Shown here in pieces: positions 35,270 to 49,071 of a stretch of 64,000 bases of DNA. Every line of letters begins with the position of its first letter. Position 1 is the stretch's first letter. The position numbers were made by a program, and so were the translations under genes. This DNA is from Armillaria gallica (lineage: Eukaryota; Basidiomycota; Agaricomycetes; Agaricales; Physalacriaceae). The stretch is taken from NCBI GenBank assembly GCA_037576215.1, contig JBANDB010000004.1, positions 3,720,001 through 3,784,000 on the forward strand, read 5' to 3'. The notes under the pieces are model-generated. The model was not told where the DNA came from. It saw nothing but the letters and a program-made list of their open reading frames with translations, and did not search any database.

Positions 35270-37504
35270 CTAACTATCCTCTAGTACAGGTTCTGTATGC
35301 ACCCGCGACTTGACCTTTTTCAAATCCTCAGGATTTGACTCTTGTGAGTCGATTCCCGGAGCATCGGAGATAGTAGTAACAGGACCCGTAAACCAGTGAA
35401 CACCGCCGTACTTTGGGAAGTAATACCACGCCAGCGAAAGAATAAAGATCCCGCCAAGGACCACCACGGCATAATTCATATCTTGAACACTCGTTACCGG
35501 TGTCGAAGGGAACATGAATACAACACTCATGAGTGTCATAAACGAGACGGCTATGATGGCAACCGGTAGACTCTACAGAGATTGTTAGGCGATACATAAT
35601 TCGAAGCGAAACCCACTGACGAAGACACCCAGAGTGAACGGACCCGGCTCAAAATCGTTGTCGCCTAGGAAACGGGCGGCGATGGGGATACTGTAAGCGA
35701 CGTACAGCGCGATGACTGATATAGAGAATACGGCATTGATGGCTTCCGTTCCAGCAAAAGCTAGGAGTCCGAGCACCAAGGCCCAGCCAGCGTCGAACCA
35801 GACGGTGTTCACCGGAGTTCCAGTGAACGTGTTCATTCGGTAAAGCCAATCCGAGAGGGGTAGCGCTGTATTGCAGCATAAGTACATAAGAGTCTCGCGG
35901 TAAAGTAAGGTTCGCACCTTTATCTCTGCTGAAGGCGTATGTCTGTCTACTTGCAGCCAACAACTGGAAGACAATCTCAGAATAGAGCGGGCGGTACCTG
36001 GGATAAACTTACCATGCTAGAACCCATCATGTATCTAATGACTCGTTAATAAGGGTGCGGCATACCGTCACAGCAATCAACTCACTGCACCAGAACGACA
36101 ATAGCCCAGATACCCAAGGTTCCCTTTTGCCCGAACCCGTTGAGGAAAATCTGGGCCATGGGCTGGTCACTATCATACAGCGCCTGCAGATCCGTGCCCA
36201 TGCAGAACGCTAACGCCACATTGATGGCTGGGAGCAGCGTTAGCTCTCGTGCCCATAAAAAAAGGATCATCAGACCTACCCCAGCCAAGAACGCCAGCTA
36301 TCGCAATGGCCATGACGATTGCCCAAGGAACGGCAGTGGCAGCATTTGCAGCCTCTTCACTGATGTGAACACTTGAATCGAAAGAGCCTGGCCCGTGGTT
36401 ATTTAAGGGATGGGGCGGGTGGGAAAACTGGGAGCGTACAGATGGTCCAAAGGGGCGCCAAGAAACTCAGGATAAATGCGTAGCCCTTGGGCCAGCCATC
36501 AACTGTCACAGGGCTGATGAGAAACGTACTAAACGCCAGGTTAAAATTAAATGGGACTAACGATTCACGAATTCCCATAAAGCAAAGCGAGCGGTATTCT
36601 TAAACTCGGCCGGAGTTACGATGGGTAAGGCAATGATGACAGCGAGGCATAATCTATAACATTTCAGAGAAAGAAAAAGCTTGGAAAAGCTAAAGGTACG
36701 CACAGTATATTTAGCACTACGTATGCTGATTGGAGTCGTGCCAGAATCGTTGTGCCCAGACAGCAAACGACCGCATGGCTGAGAACAACTGCCGCATAAA
36801 CACCACTGTTATGAAAGCATATTCAACGCACAGCACCTGAAGGATAAATTAAATCACGGACAAAAGCTGTCCATTCGTAGGCTCGAAACTCTGGTCCTTT
36901 GAACCAATCCTGGCAGCGGCCATAACTTGGACAGCACAACCCCAGTCGATGGAAGCCACGGATGCTATCGATCCTATGGTGTTCATGTCTGTTATGAAGA
37001 CCACGTAAATTTGACGAACACGAGAAGACCATGGCCTGAAAAACTGACATCCCACTATCCACGACAGCAAATTGCGCCAGCGGGGCGACGAAAGGGAATG
37101 TGTCCAAAAGTAAAGTCCTCCTGACGTGGGTGCAGCACTGGCAAGTTCCGCCATTGACATGCCCACGAAGAGAATGAAGACACTAGCGACAGCCCACTGC
37201 AGCGCCAACCGACTCAGTTGCGTCCCACAGAATTTAACAAGTATAACGCACCCCCCATGTCATTGCAGGTCCGCCTCCATTCGGTATCGCGTAGAACAGG
37301 ACCGACGATATTGACGGTAGGAGACCGATAATAGAGAATGCGATGCCGAATACCTAAACAATAATTTTTTGAACTCCAACCCCCTTGAGTAGCGGTAGAA
37401 ATACTCACTTCAATGGGTGTGAAAGCGCGTCGGAACTCTTGCTTGTACCCCAGCGACGCTAGGAGCTCTTCATCAGCTCGCTGCACAGCCTCCCTCGTAT
37501 TCAT
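35270..37504 (-). CDS. APC-superfamily amino-acid/choline/GABA permease
   Basis: Plasma-membrane or vacuolar transporter of the fungal amino acid/choline branch (GABA-permease-like); substrate undetermined. The start ATG at 37504 gives MNTREAVQRADEELLASLGY and KQEFRRAFTPIE. A GTGAGT intron then leads to the first membrane segment VFGIAFSIIGLLPS, then YAIPNGGGPAMTWG. The branch hallmark ELASAAPTSGGLYFWTHSL and SPRWRNLLSWIVG follow, with further membrane segments in exons of 80-250 nt: NTIGSIASVASIDWG, WPKGYAFILSFLAPLWTI, HISEEAANAATAVPWAIV and LLAASRQTYAFSRDKALPLS. The last exons carry AINAVFSISVIALYVAYSIP and GGVHWFTGPV, then a short hydrophilic tail; the stop is at 35270-35272. Joins keep frame as far as checked, so the gene looks intact. 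Confidence 0.87.
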
Positions 37505-37999
37505 GGTGAAAGTCGTAGGCAAAAAGTGTTAGAAGCTCAATGACGACATGCTCCCATGATATACCTGCAACGCCGCGGCAGTCGAAAAAGGACATGCATG
37601 GCGGTATGATAAGGAATAGAATCATCGGGGTAACTCACATTGTTCGGGTCCAGAAATATCTTGCCTATCTTTGCTTGTCCGAATGGGATAGATAAGCGTG
37701 TAAAAGGCACCGTTCTAAGGGCACTAGTATAGGTAACTCGGGCATATCCATCAGGTCGGCATAAAAGCAACCGCGTTCTTCATAACGGCAAAAATAACGC
37801 TTGGAGCTTGCGGAGCACTCAACACGGTCATGCACTCTTCCACCAAAATATCGGTTTGTAATTTCTTTTCATGATCTGCATCATAAACAACATACAGGAG
37901 GCTCTATTGTTAGACTATCGTACCTGAGCCGATCATCATCCAGTCCGTCAGGGCGCACGGCGGTTAGTTACCGTCAGAGCAGTTGCCTCGAAACTGAAA
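37505..37999. other. intergenic, upstream of the permease
   Basis: About 500 bp. A 77 aa minus-strand ORF (37537-37770) has no recognisable content. Probably the permease promoter and the 3' flank of the next gene, which is also on the minus strand. Confidence 0.4.
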
Positions 38000-40423
38000 C
38001 TAGACTTGAACGTTAACTGCGGCGTCCCTTGGCTTCGCCATGTCGGACGCGAGTGACCACTCCGACTCCCGCCTACTATGGCTCCACATGGAAGAGGAAC
38101 CAGATTCTCGCTTCAACAGGAATGCCTTGTCCATATCTATGGGCGACTCCACTAGCACGGCTGGCCGTTGACGTTCACGAGACATATTCCGCGCGATGGC
38201 CCACACTGCGTGAGACCCTTGGCTATAAAAAAAAGCTGCGTATGTGATACAAAATTTGGAAAAAAAGGTGGAGACACGCACACTTGCGTTGCCATAAGAA
38301 CGGCGCAAGAGAGTACCAGTATGACACTGAGTGCAATGTCAAAGTCCTTGTGATATTTCGCCAGCTTCAATCCCCACCACACCAATAACCACACGAGAAA
38401 CGCCAATTTGCAGACGCTTTCCAAGGCAACAATCAGAATCTGACAAGGGAGGGTTTCAAATACGACATACAAAGACTGTACCGCGGCGAACTTTAACGTG
38501 GGTTCTACTATACGCCTGGGATACTTTAGCCGGTATAAAAGAAGCCCGATGAATATGGATTGTTCAGTCGTTGCTTGGAAGAGCCAGAGTAGTCCGGCGC
38601 AGATGATCTCAATATGCATGGACATCTGGAGCATGACTTGCAGGAAAATTATAGAGAACAAGGCCTAGAAAGCAACGTTGGGAATGTTTCGCGCACCAAG
38701 ATAGGATGAGGAGCTTACACTGAAGTGATGTATGAGCAAAGGGAGCCGCATTTGTTTACGATACGTCAGCTCGAAGACGTCTACGTCCGACGATCAGCTC
38801 GGGGTATGAACAAGGATGCAATGCAGACTCACATAGTCCAGATATGACCATAGCGGCCACTCGTATCTCACCAACGCGTTCAAAGGTATAACGCTCCCCC
38901 AAGGTCGGCGATGCGATTAACTGCAAGGCCAACGCAACGGACGTCCAGAAAGTATTCAAAACATCTTTATATCAGTTCTAGTTCCCATCTGATAAAAAGA
39001 ATACAAGAAAATGGCTCACAAGTGACTGTATTCCTCTGATTCTCGAAAGACAGTTGCACAAACACTTTCGAGTAGCGAAGCAGCACAAACTCAACGCAAT
39101 TCGCACAGATGTAAAGAATGAGCATGTAGATGAAGGTTGGTATAGGATACTAGAGAGATGGCGCTTGATCAATCAAGAATGAATAATGCGGAAGCGAACA
39201 TACAAATGCAACGGTAGTGGGATAGACTATTGCCATGTTGATCTTCATTATCTCTTCGAAAGTCTTGTCTGACAAGCCTGCGGTGCTTGGGACAGAAACA
39301 TTCGGCGCAAAGAGACTGGGTACAAAGGGATATTCGACTGTAGCCTCGGCGTAAGCCTGGGCCGCTACACATTCATTAGGGCATATCTGAGGTCGATCTC
39401 GACATGGCTTACCACAGTCACCCCATCCGGACCAAGGCTTGCACAGTGTGCATCGGGCTGGGACTGCACCATGTTCTTGAACATATATCTGATTCATCAA
39501 TTCTAAGTTATCGGGGCACTTATGCTGAAGATCGGACGTACCGACAGATGTTTGTATCGATGTCCCAGCTGGTGGATGATTCTACGCATGCGCTTTTGCT
39601 ACACAAGGATTTCAGTATCCGGACAACAACTGGAAAGGCCGACATACGAATCGTATTGTTGGTTATTGCCAGAGCAATACTCCAAAGCTGCCGTACATAC
39701 ATCTTCGGCGACTTTTTGCGAAATGATACTTGTAGTGTTATCCGTGTTGTCTGATGCCATTTCCAAAGATATCTGGTCCGACAGCATCAGCGCAGCGCTG
39801 GCAAGGAATCTGTCTAGCCTGCGGGGCATGAAATCGTAGGCGTCGATTTGCAAGTCTTCGTTGAAGTGCAGCCACATATCGACCTGCAGTGGAACGACCT
39901 GGGAAACAGTGGCATAATACATGGAGAAAAGGGCAGTAGCTGATACCACGGAGAGCTGGAGTGCGAGCGCTTCGACGATGACATTCGTAGGATATCCAAT
40001 TAATTGAGTAGAATTGGCTTTGGCCAGGGTTGCGGGTACTCCATAAATGAATTCTAATGAAAAGGTATGGATTGAATGATAAATCCCAGTAGTGACAAGA
40101 GATGACTGACCCGTATTATTATCTGCGCCTCGAAAAACTGAGACGGTATGTCAGAACGTTCCCATAGATATTGCGGGCAACTAACTGGTCATCGCGTTGA
40201 TCCGTCCGATGCAATCTGGTGCAAACATGGAAGTATGTTCGTCAGTTGTATGATCGATGATCCTTTTCGCAAAAAGCTTAGAATAGAGCCTTTCAGAGAT
40301 ATGAATTATATACCCTGTCAGGAAAGCCTCGAAGGCGTCGAAGAGCTCAGCTGGCTGGTGCGCTTGAGCTCCACGATACGGAATGATGATGAGGGCGAGT
40401 AAATGGAACCACAACGATTGCAT
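38000..40423 (-). CDS. membrane protein with Cys-rich ectodomain and TLC-like multi-pass region, unknown function
   Basis: The start ATG at 40423 gives a signal peptide (MQSLWFHLLALIIIPYRGAQ). A lumenal or extracellular region of about 300 residues follows, with acidic and Cys-rich blocks: EDVCTAALEYCSGNNQQYDS, SCCPDTEI, and RCTLCKPWSGWGDCGKPCRD followed by RPQICPNEC. At least six membrane segments come next, among them FYMLILYICANC-like text, WTSVALALQLIASPTLG, LPLLIHHFSALFSIIFLQVM, WLFQATTEQSIFIGLLLYRL and LAFLVWLLVWWGLKLA. The cytosolic tail is SRERQRPAVLVESPIDMDKA then Ser/Arg-rich, with the stop at 38000. The double His in LLIHHFSALF recalls TLC-domain proteins, but that assignment is tentative. 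Not related to proteins A and B by sequence blocks. Confidence 0.65.
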
Positions 40424-41968
40424 GGATATAATTGAAGGATGGCGAACAATATTGATTGGGGGGTGGGGTGGAATGGGTGTGTTTCTTGATATCTCTGGCA
40501 TTTCGAAGGTCTTTATGTTATAAAAAAAGGTCCGCTGGAACGAGTCCAGTCCAAGAAGATGGCTGTATAATATCATTAGCACTGGTTCAATGGACCCAGT
40601 TTAATTTCGGAGGCATGTTCAAGCTAATCCATGTGAACGACAAGATGGTATCATTGTATCACTCGCGGATGTCATGAGTGATCCGGTGATTGTATATAGC
40701 GCTTAATGAGACGTAGTTCTGCAGCCGCCGTTAGCCTGAAGCTCTCACTATGCGCATTGCTGGAAATATTGACGTACCGGTATGAACAACGGAGAACCCA
40801 AGGTGATATCGTACTTCACTCAAAACCTTGAATAAGATAAGTCTCGGCGGAGAACTGGTATAATTGGCATCGGTACCAAGTTGATATTAGATGAAAGATA
40901 GCAAGTAGGTTAGGATATTGGTTGTATCATGACGCGCGCACGCGGCGAGAGGAGTGCGTGTGGGAGATGGAACCTGATATTTTTGAAACATTTTGGTCAC
41001 AGGGCTTATCGATATCAGCTAGCCACCAACAAAGAGAGATCCGTTGGAGCCTACGCCTAGTAGTAAGCCCAGTACTATTCGGATAATTAGGCCAGGGCAG
41101 GGAATTCTGTACTATTGAAAGGGCGGCATGCGAAAATCGAATGCATGGTGATGGTTCAAGAGCAAATGATGGCGTGGTAATATTTTTCCATCTTGAGCCA
41201 TGCTGTTCCTTCGACTTCAACGTCGATGTCAACTACAACTTGGCCTATTGAAACCTATGCAGGCCATCGGATGATGAAGCAGGATGACTATGTGCGTCAA
41301 TGACAGTGGACTGTTTTCTTTGTAAACTTACGATTCCACCAGAATTGTAGAACACTTACTGCTACCCGCTTTGATTGATACTACTTGAAACTAAATCCCC
41401 CGCTTGGCAGTGCGAGACTGTACATGGGATTCAACGGTGGATATTCGCCCGAAATGAAGGACAAGGCCATTTTGTAGTCGGGGAACTGAATACCGATACG
41501 GAACCGAGCAAATGTCCCCAAGTTTTACGGTCCATGGAAGCAAATCATAGCTAGTCAAGAACAAATCGCCTGTGAAAATCAATGTGTTGAATTGAGGCTC
41601 ATCATTATATATTGCCAAGCGAGGCACTCCTGACATGATTGTACAGTTCTTTATTTCAGCCAAGCAGGGGAGAGACTGAAGTCCGCCCCTCGTGTGCATC
41701 AGAACTGATCTTTTCCTAGTAACCCTTCTCGCCGTGGTGGGATTTTTGCCACGGATTGAGCGCTTCACCATAAACTGTAGCAATGGTTCGTAATGTTCAA
41801 TATCTAGGCATTACACGCCGCCGATCATCTCGTCATGACTTCCATACAGCTCGGGCAAATGATGTCGGATTTCCCATAGAAGAGACAAATCCACGCTGTC
41901 TGTTTCCCATCGTTCGGCTATTAAACCACCCGCTTCTCACCTTTCGGTCTTGGAAATAAATGCCTCGT
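40424..41968. other. gene-poor stretch upstream of the laccase
   Basis: About 1.5 kb with two minus-strand ORFs of about 100-130 aa (40927-41232 and 41391-41783) lacking recognisable motifs or neighbouring exons. No repeat or RNA gene seen. Confidence 0.4.
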
Positions 41969-41969
41969 C

Positions 41970-41976
41970 TATATAA
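41970..41976 (+). promoter_or_regulatory. TATA box of the laccase gene
   Basis: TATATAA lies 54 bp upstream of the laccase ATG at 42031, at the spacing usual for strongly regulated secreted enzymes in fungi. Confidence 0.55.
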
Positions 41977-42030
41977 CTTGATGCGTCGATGCAATAAATC
42001 CTCATCCTCGTTTGTCCTTCTCAATTCAAG

Positions 42031-44747
42031 ATGAGCCTTACAGTAGTCTTCTTACTTCTCTCCTTCCTTTCGTCGGTCTATGGCAAAACTCATCACTTCC
42101 CTCTCAGTATTGACACTAAAGTCATCGCTCCTGACGGTTTTGCTCGATCGTAGGACTCAGCTGCATCATTGTGCTCCGTTTAACTGATAGTGTATATGTT
42201 ACAGTGCTATAACGCCCAACGGAACCTTCCCTGGCCCGACGTTCAAAGTAAACAAGGGCGACGACGTCCATATTGTGACCACAAATAATCTTGCTGATCC
42301 TGGGATGCGAAGAAGTACCTCAATTGTAGGGTTTCATATCGCCCAAAGCGTATACAGACTGACTTTTTTTGTTCTCTAGCATTGGCATGGCTTCTTCCAA
42401 GCTCGTACGTCAGTTATGGACGGACCCTCGTGAGTGCCTTATCTCAGGTATCATCCTTGAATTGATGCTTACCAACCTCAGCTTCGTTAACCAGTGCCCG
42501 ATTCCGCCGAAATCTACTTTCGATTATGCTTTTAGTACCATTGGACAAAGCGGGAAGTACGTATACTTCCGATATGCGCAGAGTACCTACGATCTCATGG
42601 ATTCGGTTAGTTACTGGTACCATTCACATCTTTCAACCCAGTATTGTGATGGTTTAAGAGGGGCGTTCATCGTATATGGTGGGTACGAAACTTGTGTCTT
42701 ATTGCAGAGATTCTCAGCTCATGTACAGACCCCCGTGATCCTCTTGCCCATCTGTATGACGTGGACGATGGTATGTTATGTCAAATGTTACTAGTGTAGT
42801 GTACCGATGGGCGCATAGATAGCACCATCATTACGCTCGCAGACTGGTATCACGACCTCGCACCGGACGCGCAGAATAGGTTCTTCCAAACCGGGTCTGT
42901 CCCGTAAGTTGTAGTTGTTCAAGATTTGCGGGATACCTGACCTTTTCCGGCCGTTAGGATTCCTGACTCCGGTACGCGTCTGCATGCACCCCGGCAGCCC
43001 TCATCATTCTTTACCATGAATACTAGGTCTTATTAACGGCGTCGGGCGCTACAATGGTGGTGTGAGTCTTTTAACTCTTTACTCGTCATCCTTGGAACTC
43101 ACCCAGTGTCAATAGCCCTTAGTACCCTACTCCGTGATCAAAGTCAAAAGAGATAAACGCTATCGTCTGCGTCTCATATCAATCTCCTGTCGCCCTTTCT
43201 TCACTTTCTCGATTGACAACCACAATATCAGTGCGATGGAGTTCGATGGGGTTGAGCACGACCCGGTTACGGTGCAGAACATTGATATCTATGCCGGTTG
43301 GTTCCCGCCTGGATATTATTCAAAGTATTTACTAACTTGGGCGCGTAGCACAACGCGTCTCGGTCATTCTCGAAGCGAATCAGCCTATTGGTAATTATTG
43401 GATTCGTGCACCGTGAGTTTCCATTTTTATCGCATCGAACACCGGATTTATCGATGTTAGTCCAACTGGTGGAAACCCGGCAGGAAACCCCAACTGTAGG
43501 AGCCTACTGCTTCCTGTCTCTTTTCCTTCAACCCATTACACCTACAGTCAATCCCGATTTGACACGCGCAATTTTGCGGTATGAGGGTGCACCGAACAGA
43601 GAGCCCACCACAAACAATACGCCTGGTATCAAGTTAAATGACGCCGATATGCATGTTCGTCTTACTACCCAATATTATCCAAGTAAATACTGACAAGGTC
43701 TCGTAATCACAGCCTATTGCCCAAGAAGGGCCTGGAAAGGTGAATATAATACAAATTTTAGCGAACTTAAGCTTATCCTTTCTTAGCTGGGCGACGGTCC
43801 CTCAGATGTCGCTTATACTTTGAGTATTACGCAGGTCTGTCGTGTCCTCTCAAAGTAGTCCTGTCACTGAACGTGCAAATACCAGCCAAATCCACCGTTC
43901 TTTGACATCAATGGAATTTCCTACATCTCGCCTTCCGTTCCTGTCCTTTTGCAGATCTTAAGTGGAGCTGCGCAGCCACAAGATTTCCTTCCTTCGGTAG
44001 GTACTAGGTGCCTGTGGTTTCTTCTAATTGTGTATTGACTGGCATTGTTACGCTTTCAGGAACAAGTAAGTCTCGCACGTCCTGGCTATGTCCTCGTTGT
44101 TCTCAAACCGATGATAAGATCTTCCTTCTCCCGCCAAATAAAACGATAGAAATTTCGATTCCAGGAACTGGGGGTATGTCTCGTTTGCCTTTCCCATTTT
44201 CATACTTATTTTTTGGCAGCTCATCCGTTTCATTGTGCGTTCGCTTTTGAATATCCGGTCGTCCATATCTCAAGCAGTGTGGACAGTGCACGGACATAAC
44301 TTCGACATCGTTCGCACTTCCAACTCCGATGTGACCAACTACGTCAATCCGCCAAGACGCGACGTTGTTCCCAGTGCGTTACCTTGGTTAAAATATCATT
44401 TCTTTGATACCAGCGTATTTGCGTAGTCAACGGTGGAAACACGACATTCCGTTTCTTCAGCGCAAGTCTATGCAGAAAGCAAAATTGAACTATGTACTAA
44501 CTGTTAATACAGGACAATCCAGGAGCTTGGTTCTTGCACTGGTGAGTTATGAAAGCTCATTCAAATCCCACTATCCGTCTGATGAATGTCTGGCAGCCAC
44601 ATCGATTGGCATCTGGAAGCCGGATTGGCTATAGTTTTTGCGGAGAGTCCAGCCGATAACATCGAGGGCCCGCACGCCCAAGTCACACCTCAGGATTGGC
44701 TGACGCTGTGCCCAGATTACAACGCTCTGTCGCCAGACTTGCAGTAG
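42031..44747 (+). CDS. laccase (multicopper oxidase)
   Basis: Secreted blue multicopper oxidase that couples one-electron oxidation of phenols and similar substrates to reduction of oxygen to water. The signal peptide [18 protein letters not shown] precedes a three-cupredoxin protein spread over about a dozen exons with 45-65 nt introns. All four copper blocks are present after splicing: [17 protein letters not shown] (L1), [17 protein letters not shown] (L2), HPFHLHGHNFD (L3, split by an intron within HL) and [15 protein letters not shown] (L4, split within the Cys codon). The residue after HLEAG is Leu, the axial position of the type 1 copper, which in fungal laccases is usually linked to a medium rather than high redox potential. 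The stop TAG is at 44745. No damage seen. Convergent with the reductase gene, with about 140 bp between stops. Confidence 0.92.
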
Positions 44748-44884
44748 TAAAGCGGCTCGGTAGTTATTCCGTACCAACCTAATCCTCAACTGGGTTTTCA
44801 TCTACGGCTTGTTTTTACGTTGTATACATTTGAATCCTTACTACTTCAGCAAGAGACAGATCTGCAATATTGGAGTCGTCTCGT

Positions 44885-47800
44885 TCAAACAATGAAACCA
44901 GCACCTCGCCAGTAATTCAACCACTTGTCAACATCCTCTATCCCGAGCTGACGCAGGTTCCCCAGAGTCACGGATTGCTCCAGGTTCATCGTCTGCAGAC
45001 TCGGGAAACCGAAGGCTTCCCCATTGTTTGTATCGCCGCTACCCTGAGAGCGGAAGAACTCCAGGAGCTGAAGGACTGGAGTCTCAGAGCGGCACGATCG
45101 GACCCTTCGTTCTGAGAAGTTTGCTCAATAGCATCAATCCACTGAGAGTATGGTACGAGGGGAATACGCAACGCAGAAGAGACACGTTGGAGAATGATTG
45201 ATGCCGCCACAGGTCTAGGATGCAGAAGATGAATGTAACGGCACTTGCTCAAGCGTAATTCTACAAGGGCTTTGGCCGCTATGTCAATGGGGATCCATGA
45301 CGCGGACTAGAAAGGATCCATTAGCGAAGATACAAGAAAGATGACATTAAAGAGCAAACGCACGCCTGGAACGTCGGGGAGACATTTCAAATCCTGGCTA
45401 GACTTCACCAGGGACGGGAACCACTCCTTAATATTCCATGCACCATTAGCGCCTCCGGTGAGCTGTCCCGTCCGCACGATGACAGGCTTTAGTGTCGTGG
45501 TTTTGGCCGCTTCTTCCAAAATGTACTCCGTGACCCATTTGGACTCCCCGTAGCCCCAGCCAGCAGAAATAGCAGGATCAGCAAGATGCTCCTCTGCTGC
45601 TGTAGAGCCAATGCCATTTGTGTCTATTTTAACACAATGCCAATCAATGAGTTGTCCTAGCATAACAGACAAATAAACGTACTCTTGAAAGCACCAGCTG
45701 AGCTCGTGAAGACAAAACGTGGTGCCACGCGACACAACAGAGCAAAATCAACCAGACGTCTAGTTCCATGGGCTAGAGGTTCCAGAGATGCGAGCGAAAC
45801 ATTGAAGTCAACTTGCCAGGCTCTGAACAGGTTCAGTAGAGAAGTTTCCTTTCTAGCTATTCTAGGATTGACCATTGTGTATAACGCATGTTACATCCCC
45901 AATGAGCTCGTGGTAGACTGAGTAGTCTAAACCAAACAAGTTGGCAGACAGGTCACTATCCACAAATACAACCTTCGAGCTTGTAAGAATGTCTGGGTCC
46001 AATCCGCGTTCAATGAAAGCGTTAGTCTGCCGCTGAAGACAACCAGATTGCCCTGAACGATTCAATGCATAAATTTTCACGACATCATCTGAATGTAGAA
46101 GTGCATCTAGAATATAGCTGCCGAAGGCACCCGTTGAACCTGTGAGTAAGACGACTTCCTTGGAGCTGTCAGGGATCAGGCCGCTCGCTGCAATTGGGAA
46201 ATCGGTGCTGTACTTCCTTGCCATATCGAACATGACCTGTGTATGGTGCTTGAGATCCCGCAAATGAGACCCTTTAGCCACCTTTACTAAGTATTCACTT
46301 AGTAGATGGATTGTGGGATTCGCGTAGACGAAATTGTGTGGGACATCATGGATGTTAATTTTAGAGGTCGAGCGCAAAGCGTGAAGAATTGTGTTGCGGA
46401 TCCATGTTGCTTGGAGGCTAGTACCAAATCAGCGAGAAAGGACGGTAATAGCAAACCAAAATCCGTACCTGTCACATCCATTTTGGAAGAGGTCATCGTT
46501 GTCTTCGACTGTATTCGTCAGGATCTTCTCTACAGCTTCACGGACAAAGTGCAAGCTGTTTGTGAGCTCCCATTGAACTGGCGCCGCCAGATGAGTCTGG
46601 GATGACTGCTTCACGGCCTCATAAGCTGCGTCAATCTCAGCGGAGTAAGCATTCAGTACAGCCTGTCGTCTCGGAGTGCCCTTCGGAGTGAATTCAAACG
46701 GTTTAGATTTATCTGCAACGAGGATCATCTGAAATCACAATTAAATCTAGTTATAAACGAAAGAGAGTGCCTCTACCTCTTTGAAAATCCTTGAATGCTG
46801 AGGCGCAAATTGATTTGCCTTTGTTACTGTGGGCCTGAACGAAATTTAGGACATTAGACGTTGATATAACGAGCGGAGGCACCAGATTGCATTTCGATAC
46901 CGGGAAAGCCAGTCCTCATCATTGGGCAAGACCGGCTCTTCCGTAACAGGCGCAACAATAACGCCAGCATGGAACCGACCACGCCCAAACATTATGGCGC
47001 TTGATATTTTGGGATCTTTACTCAATATATCCTCTGGACATTCCGACATCACTGGTCAACACCCGGTATGATGAGGGGATAAAAAACCTACCAATAGGTA
47101 CAGGATTCGTCTACATCGACGAAATTTTTGATGAGTACAGGCTACCCAATACATGTACGTTGCGCTTGCCTTCTCCCCAGATGAATGCATAATTTGATCG
47201 TCTCCTCGTCCATGCATTCGCCACAGTGCCGGGTTTGTGGGATGCCTGGCTACGAGATCGTTGGTATCCAGGGCTGGAACACCATCTATTTCGGTATTCA
47301 GAATGGCAGGCTGATGCGGAGGGGTTGTCTGTTGACGAATCAGAGCACCATCCCTTCTTTTAAAGATAATCACTTGCCTTGAACATGAGGCGATAAACCC
47401 CACTTTCTTCTTCGAAAGGCTCGAAAATTGGAGTACAATGAGGAGAAAACTGGAAAGAGAAGATTAATGGAATTCATGGTTTCTGTACGTCATGGTCCTC
47501 ACCCTCCAGTAATCCCAGCCTTCTGGGGGAGGACGTTCTGTGACGGACAAATTAGACCGACCTGCGGAGAACGGGGAAACACTTACTCGGAAGGAACAAT
47601 GTGACGGTCGCGATTTCGGTCCTGGTAACAATGTGAGTACTGCATGCTTACCGTCCGCGAACGGAGACTCACTGTCCATACAGAGGAACCAAACAGACTC
47701 CCTGTTGCGTAAGCCTATCACCCACCGTAGGTTGCAGAGGGCCGCCGGCGAATACCTAAGAAGCTATGTGGGCAGGGCATGCGTTGTATTGTGACAACTC

Positions 47801-49071
47801 ACGATCGTTTTGAACTTTGATAATTTTTCTACTCGTTGAGGATCCTTCTCCCAATTCTGTCGAAATTTTGGAAGTTAGTCATGAGTGGCAAACCGGTAGC
47901 CACAATCACCTCCAGGAATGCCGGGACACAGAACATCAAGTTGCATTTCGTCGCTATGGCCCCAGAAAATACTCTATCAGGTGTCGGTATGATTGGAGGC
48001 CAGCCAGGACGAAACACGGCCATGATAACACCAGTATAAGCCTTGGTCCATTGAAAGTTAGCTTCATTCTAGGAAGTCCACGGCCATACTCACGGTCCAG
48101 GCAATTTGGATAGCACCCATAAGATCTGGAAGGTGTTCTAATGAGCAAATTGAGATCGAAGCGAGTTCATTCACTCACGAAACATTGGAACAGCATGTGC
48201 AGAAAGTACGTCTCCGCATATATTGACCTCACCAAAATCTGTGTTTGATTAGTGAGGGCTAACAGTTGGCTGCTCAGCTAAACCCACAAGGGAGAAGACC
48301 AGATTGCATCATGATCTTGTAGGTAGAAGGGATTGGTTTCGGGAACGTCGTGGAACCTAGAGAAACATACGTCGATTCGAGTGGCACATTAGAATAAATT
48401 CACGAACCAGACGAATGCATGATAAGAGCTTGAGCCTCCAAGTCGCTATTCTTGATCGAAGGTAGGAGGTCCGACGGCTCAGCGGATCCAGAATAAAGAC
48501 TTTCGAACGAAGGCATAGGCATCATCTTAAAATCTTGGCGTTCTTCATTTTTTAACTTTTGTAGGGCAGCCTCTGCAAGCTTCTGCATTCCAGGATCTTG
48601 GCTCAAAAGCATGTACTTAGCGCCTGTGGTCGAATTAGATGAGCCACTGCAGCATCTGAGTTCCGGACAGATATCGGGAAAGCGATACAGCCTGCACGCA
48701 TGATGCCGGCGATCATGGTGTAGTATGTCACAGAGTCTGTAGACATTCCAATCAATGTCTAATCCGAGGCAATGAACATCCCACCACATACCTGCAGCAG
48801 CTAAGATAGCGATTACTGGACGTGCACTGGACACCGCAGTAACACTATTTAGGATAATTCGAGCAAACAAATGCATAGCGGGAACGGCTCTCCCCCATTC
48901 GATGTCAATAACCTTCCCCGCATCGTCTTCGTAACGAAAGAGAGTGTGGTCTCGGCTTTTGAGATAGTGGTGATCAAATATTTGGGCAAGGGTTAAGGAA
49001 CCGTCAGTTGGAGGAGGAGTGAATGTTGAGTTCAGAGTTCCTTGAGGTGTGGGAAGGTCTATGGTAGCCAT
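44885..49071 (-). CDS. NRPS-like adenylate-forming reductase (A-T-R), two apparent 1-nt losses
   Basis: Carboxylic-acid-activating enzyme: the A domain adenylates an acid, the T domain carries it as a thioester, and the C-terminal R domain reduces it with NAD(P)H to an aldehyde or alcohol. ATG 49071 gives MATIDLPTPQGTLNSTFTPP. A-domain blocks: SVTYYTMIAGIMRAGCIAFP, TTGAKYMLLSQDP, and core A3 ALIMHSSGST with TFPKPIP. The link to the T domain is KPFEFTPKGTPRRQAVLNAY. The T-domain Ser sits in FQNGCDSLQATW, its codon split by an intron (AG|C). The R domain opens with VVLLTGSTGAFGSYILDALL (Rossmann motif) and has FVFTSSAGAFK. The C-terminal part reads QLLEFFRSQGSGDTNNGEAF and ends EDVDKWLNYWRGAGFIV at 44885. 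Conserved text slips by one base near 48628-48632 and near 45085-45090. The substrate is not predictable here. Confidence 0.85.
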
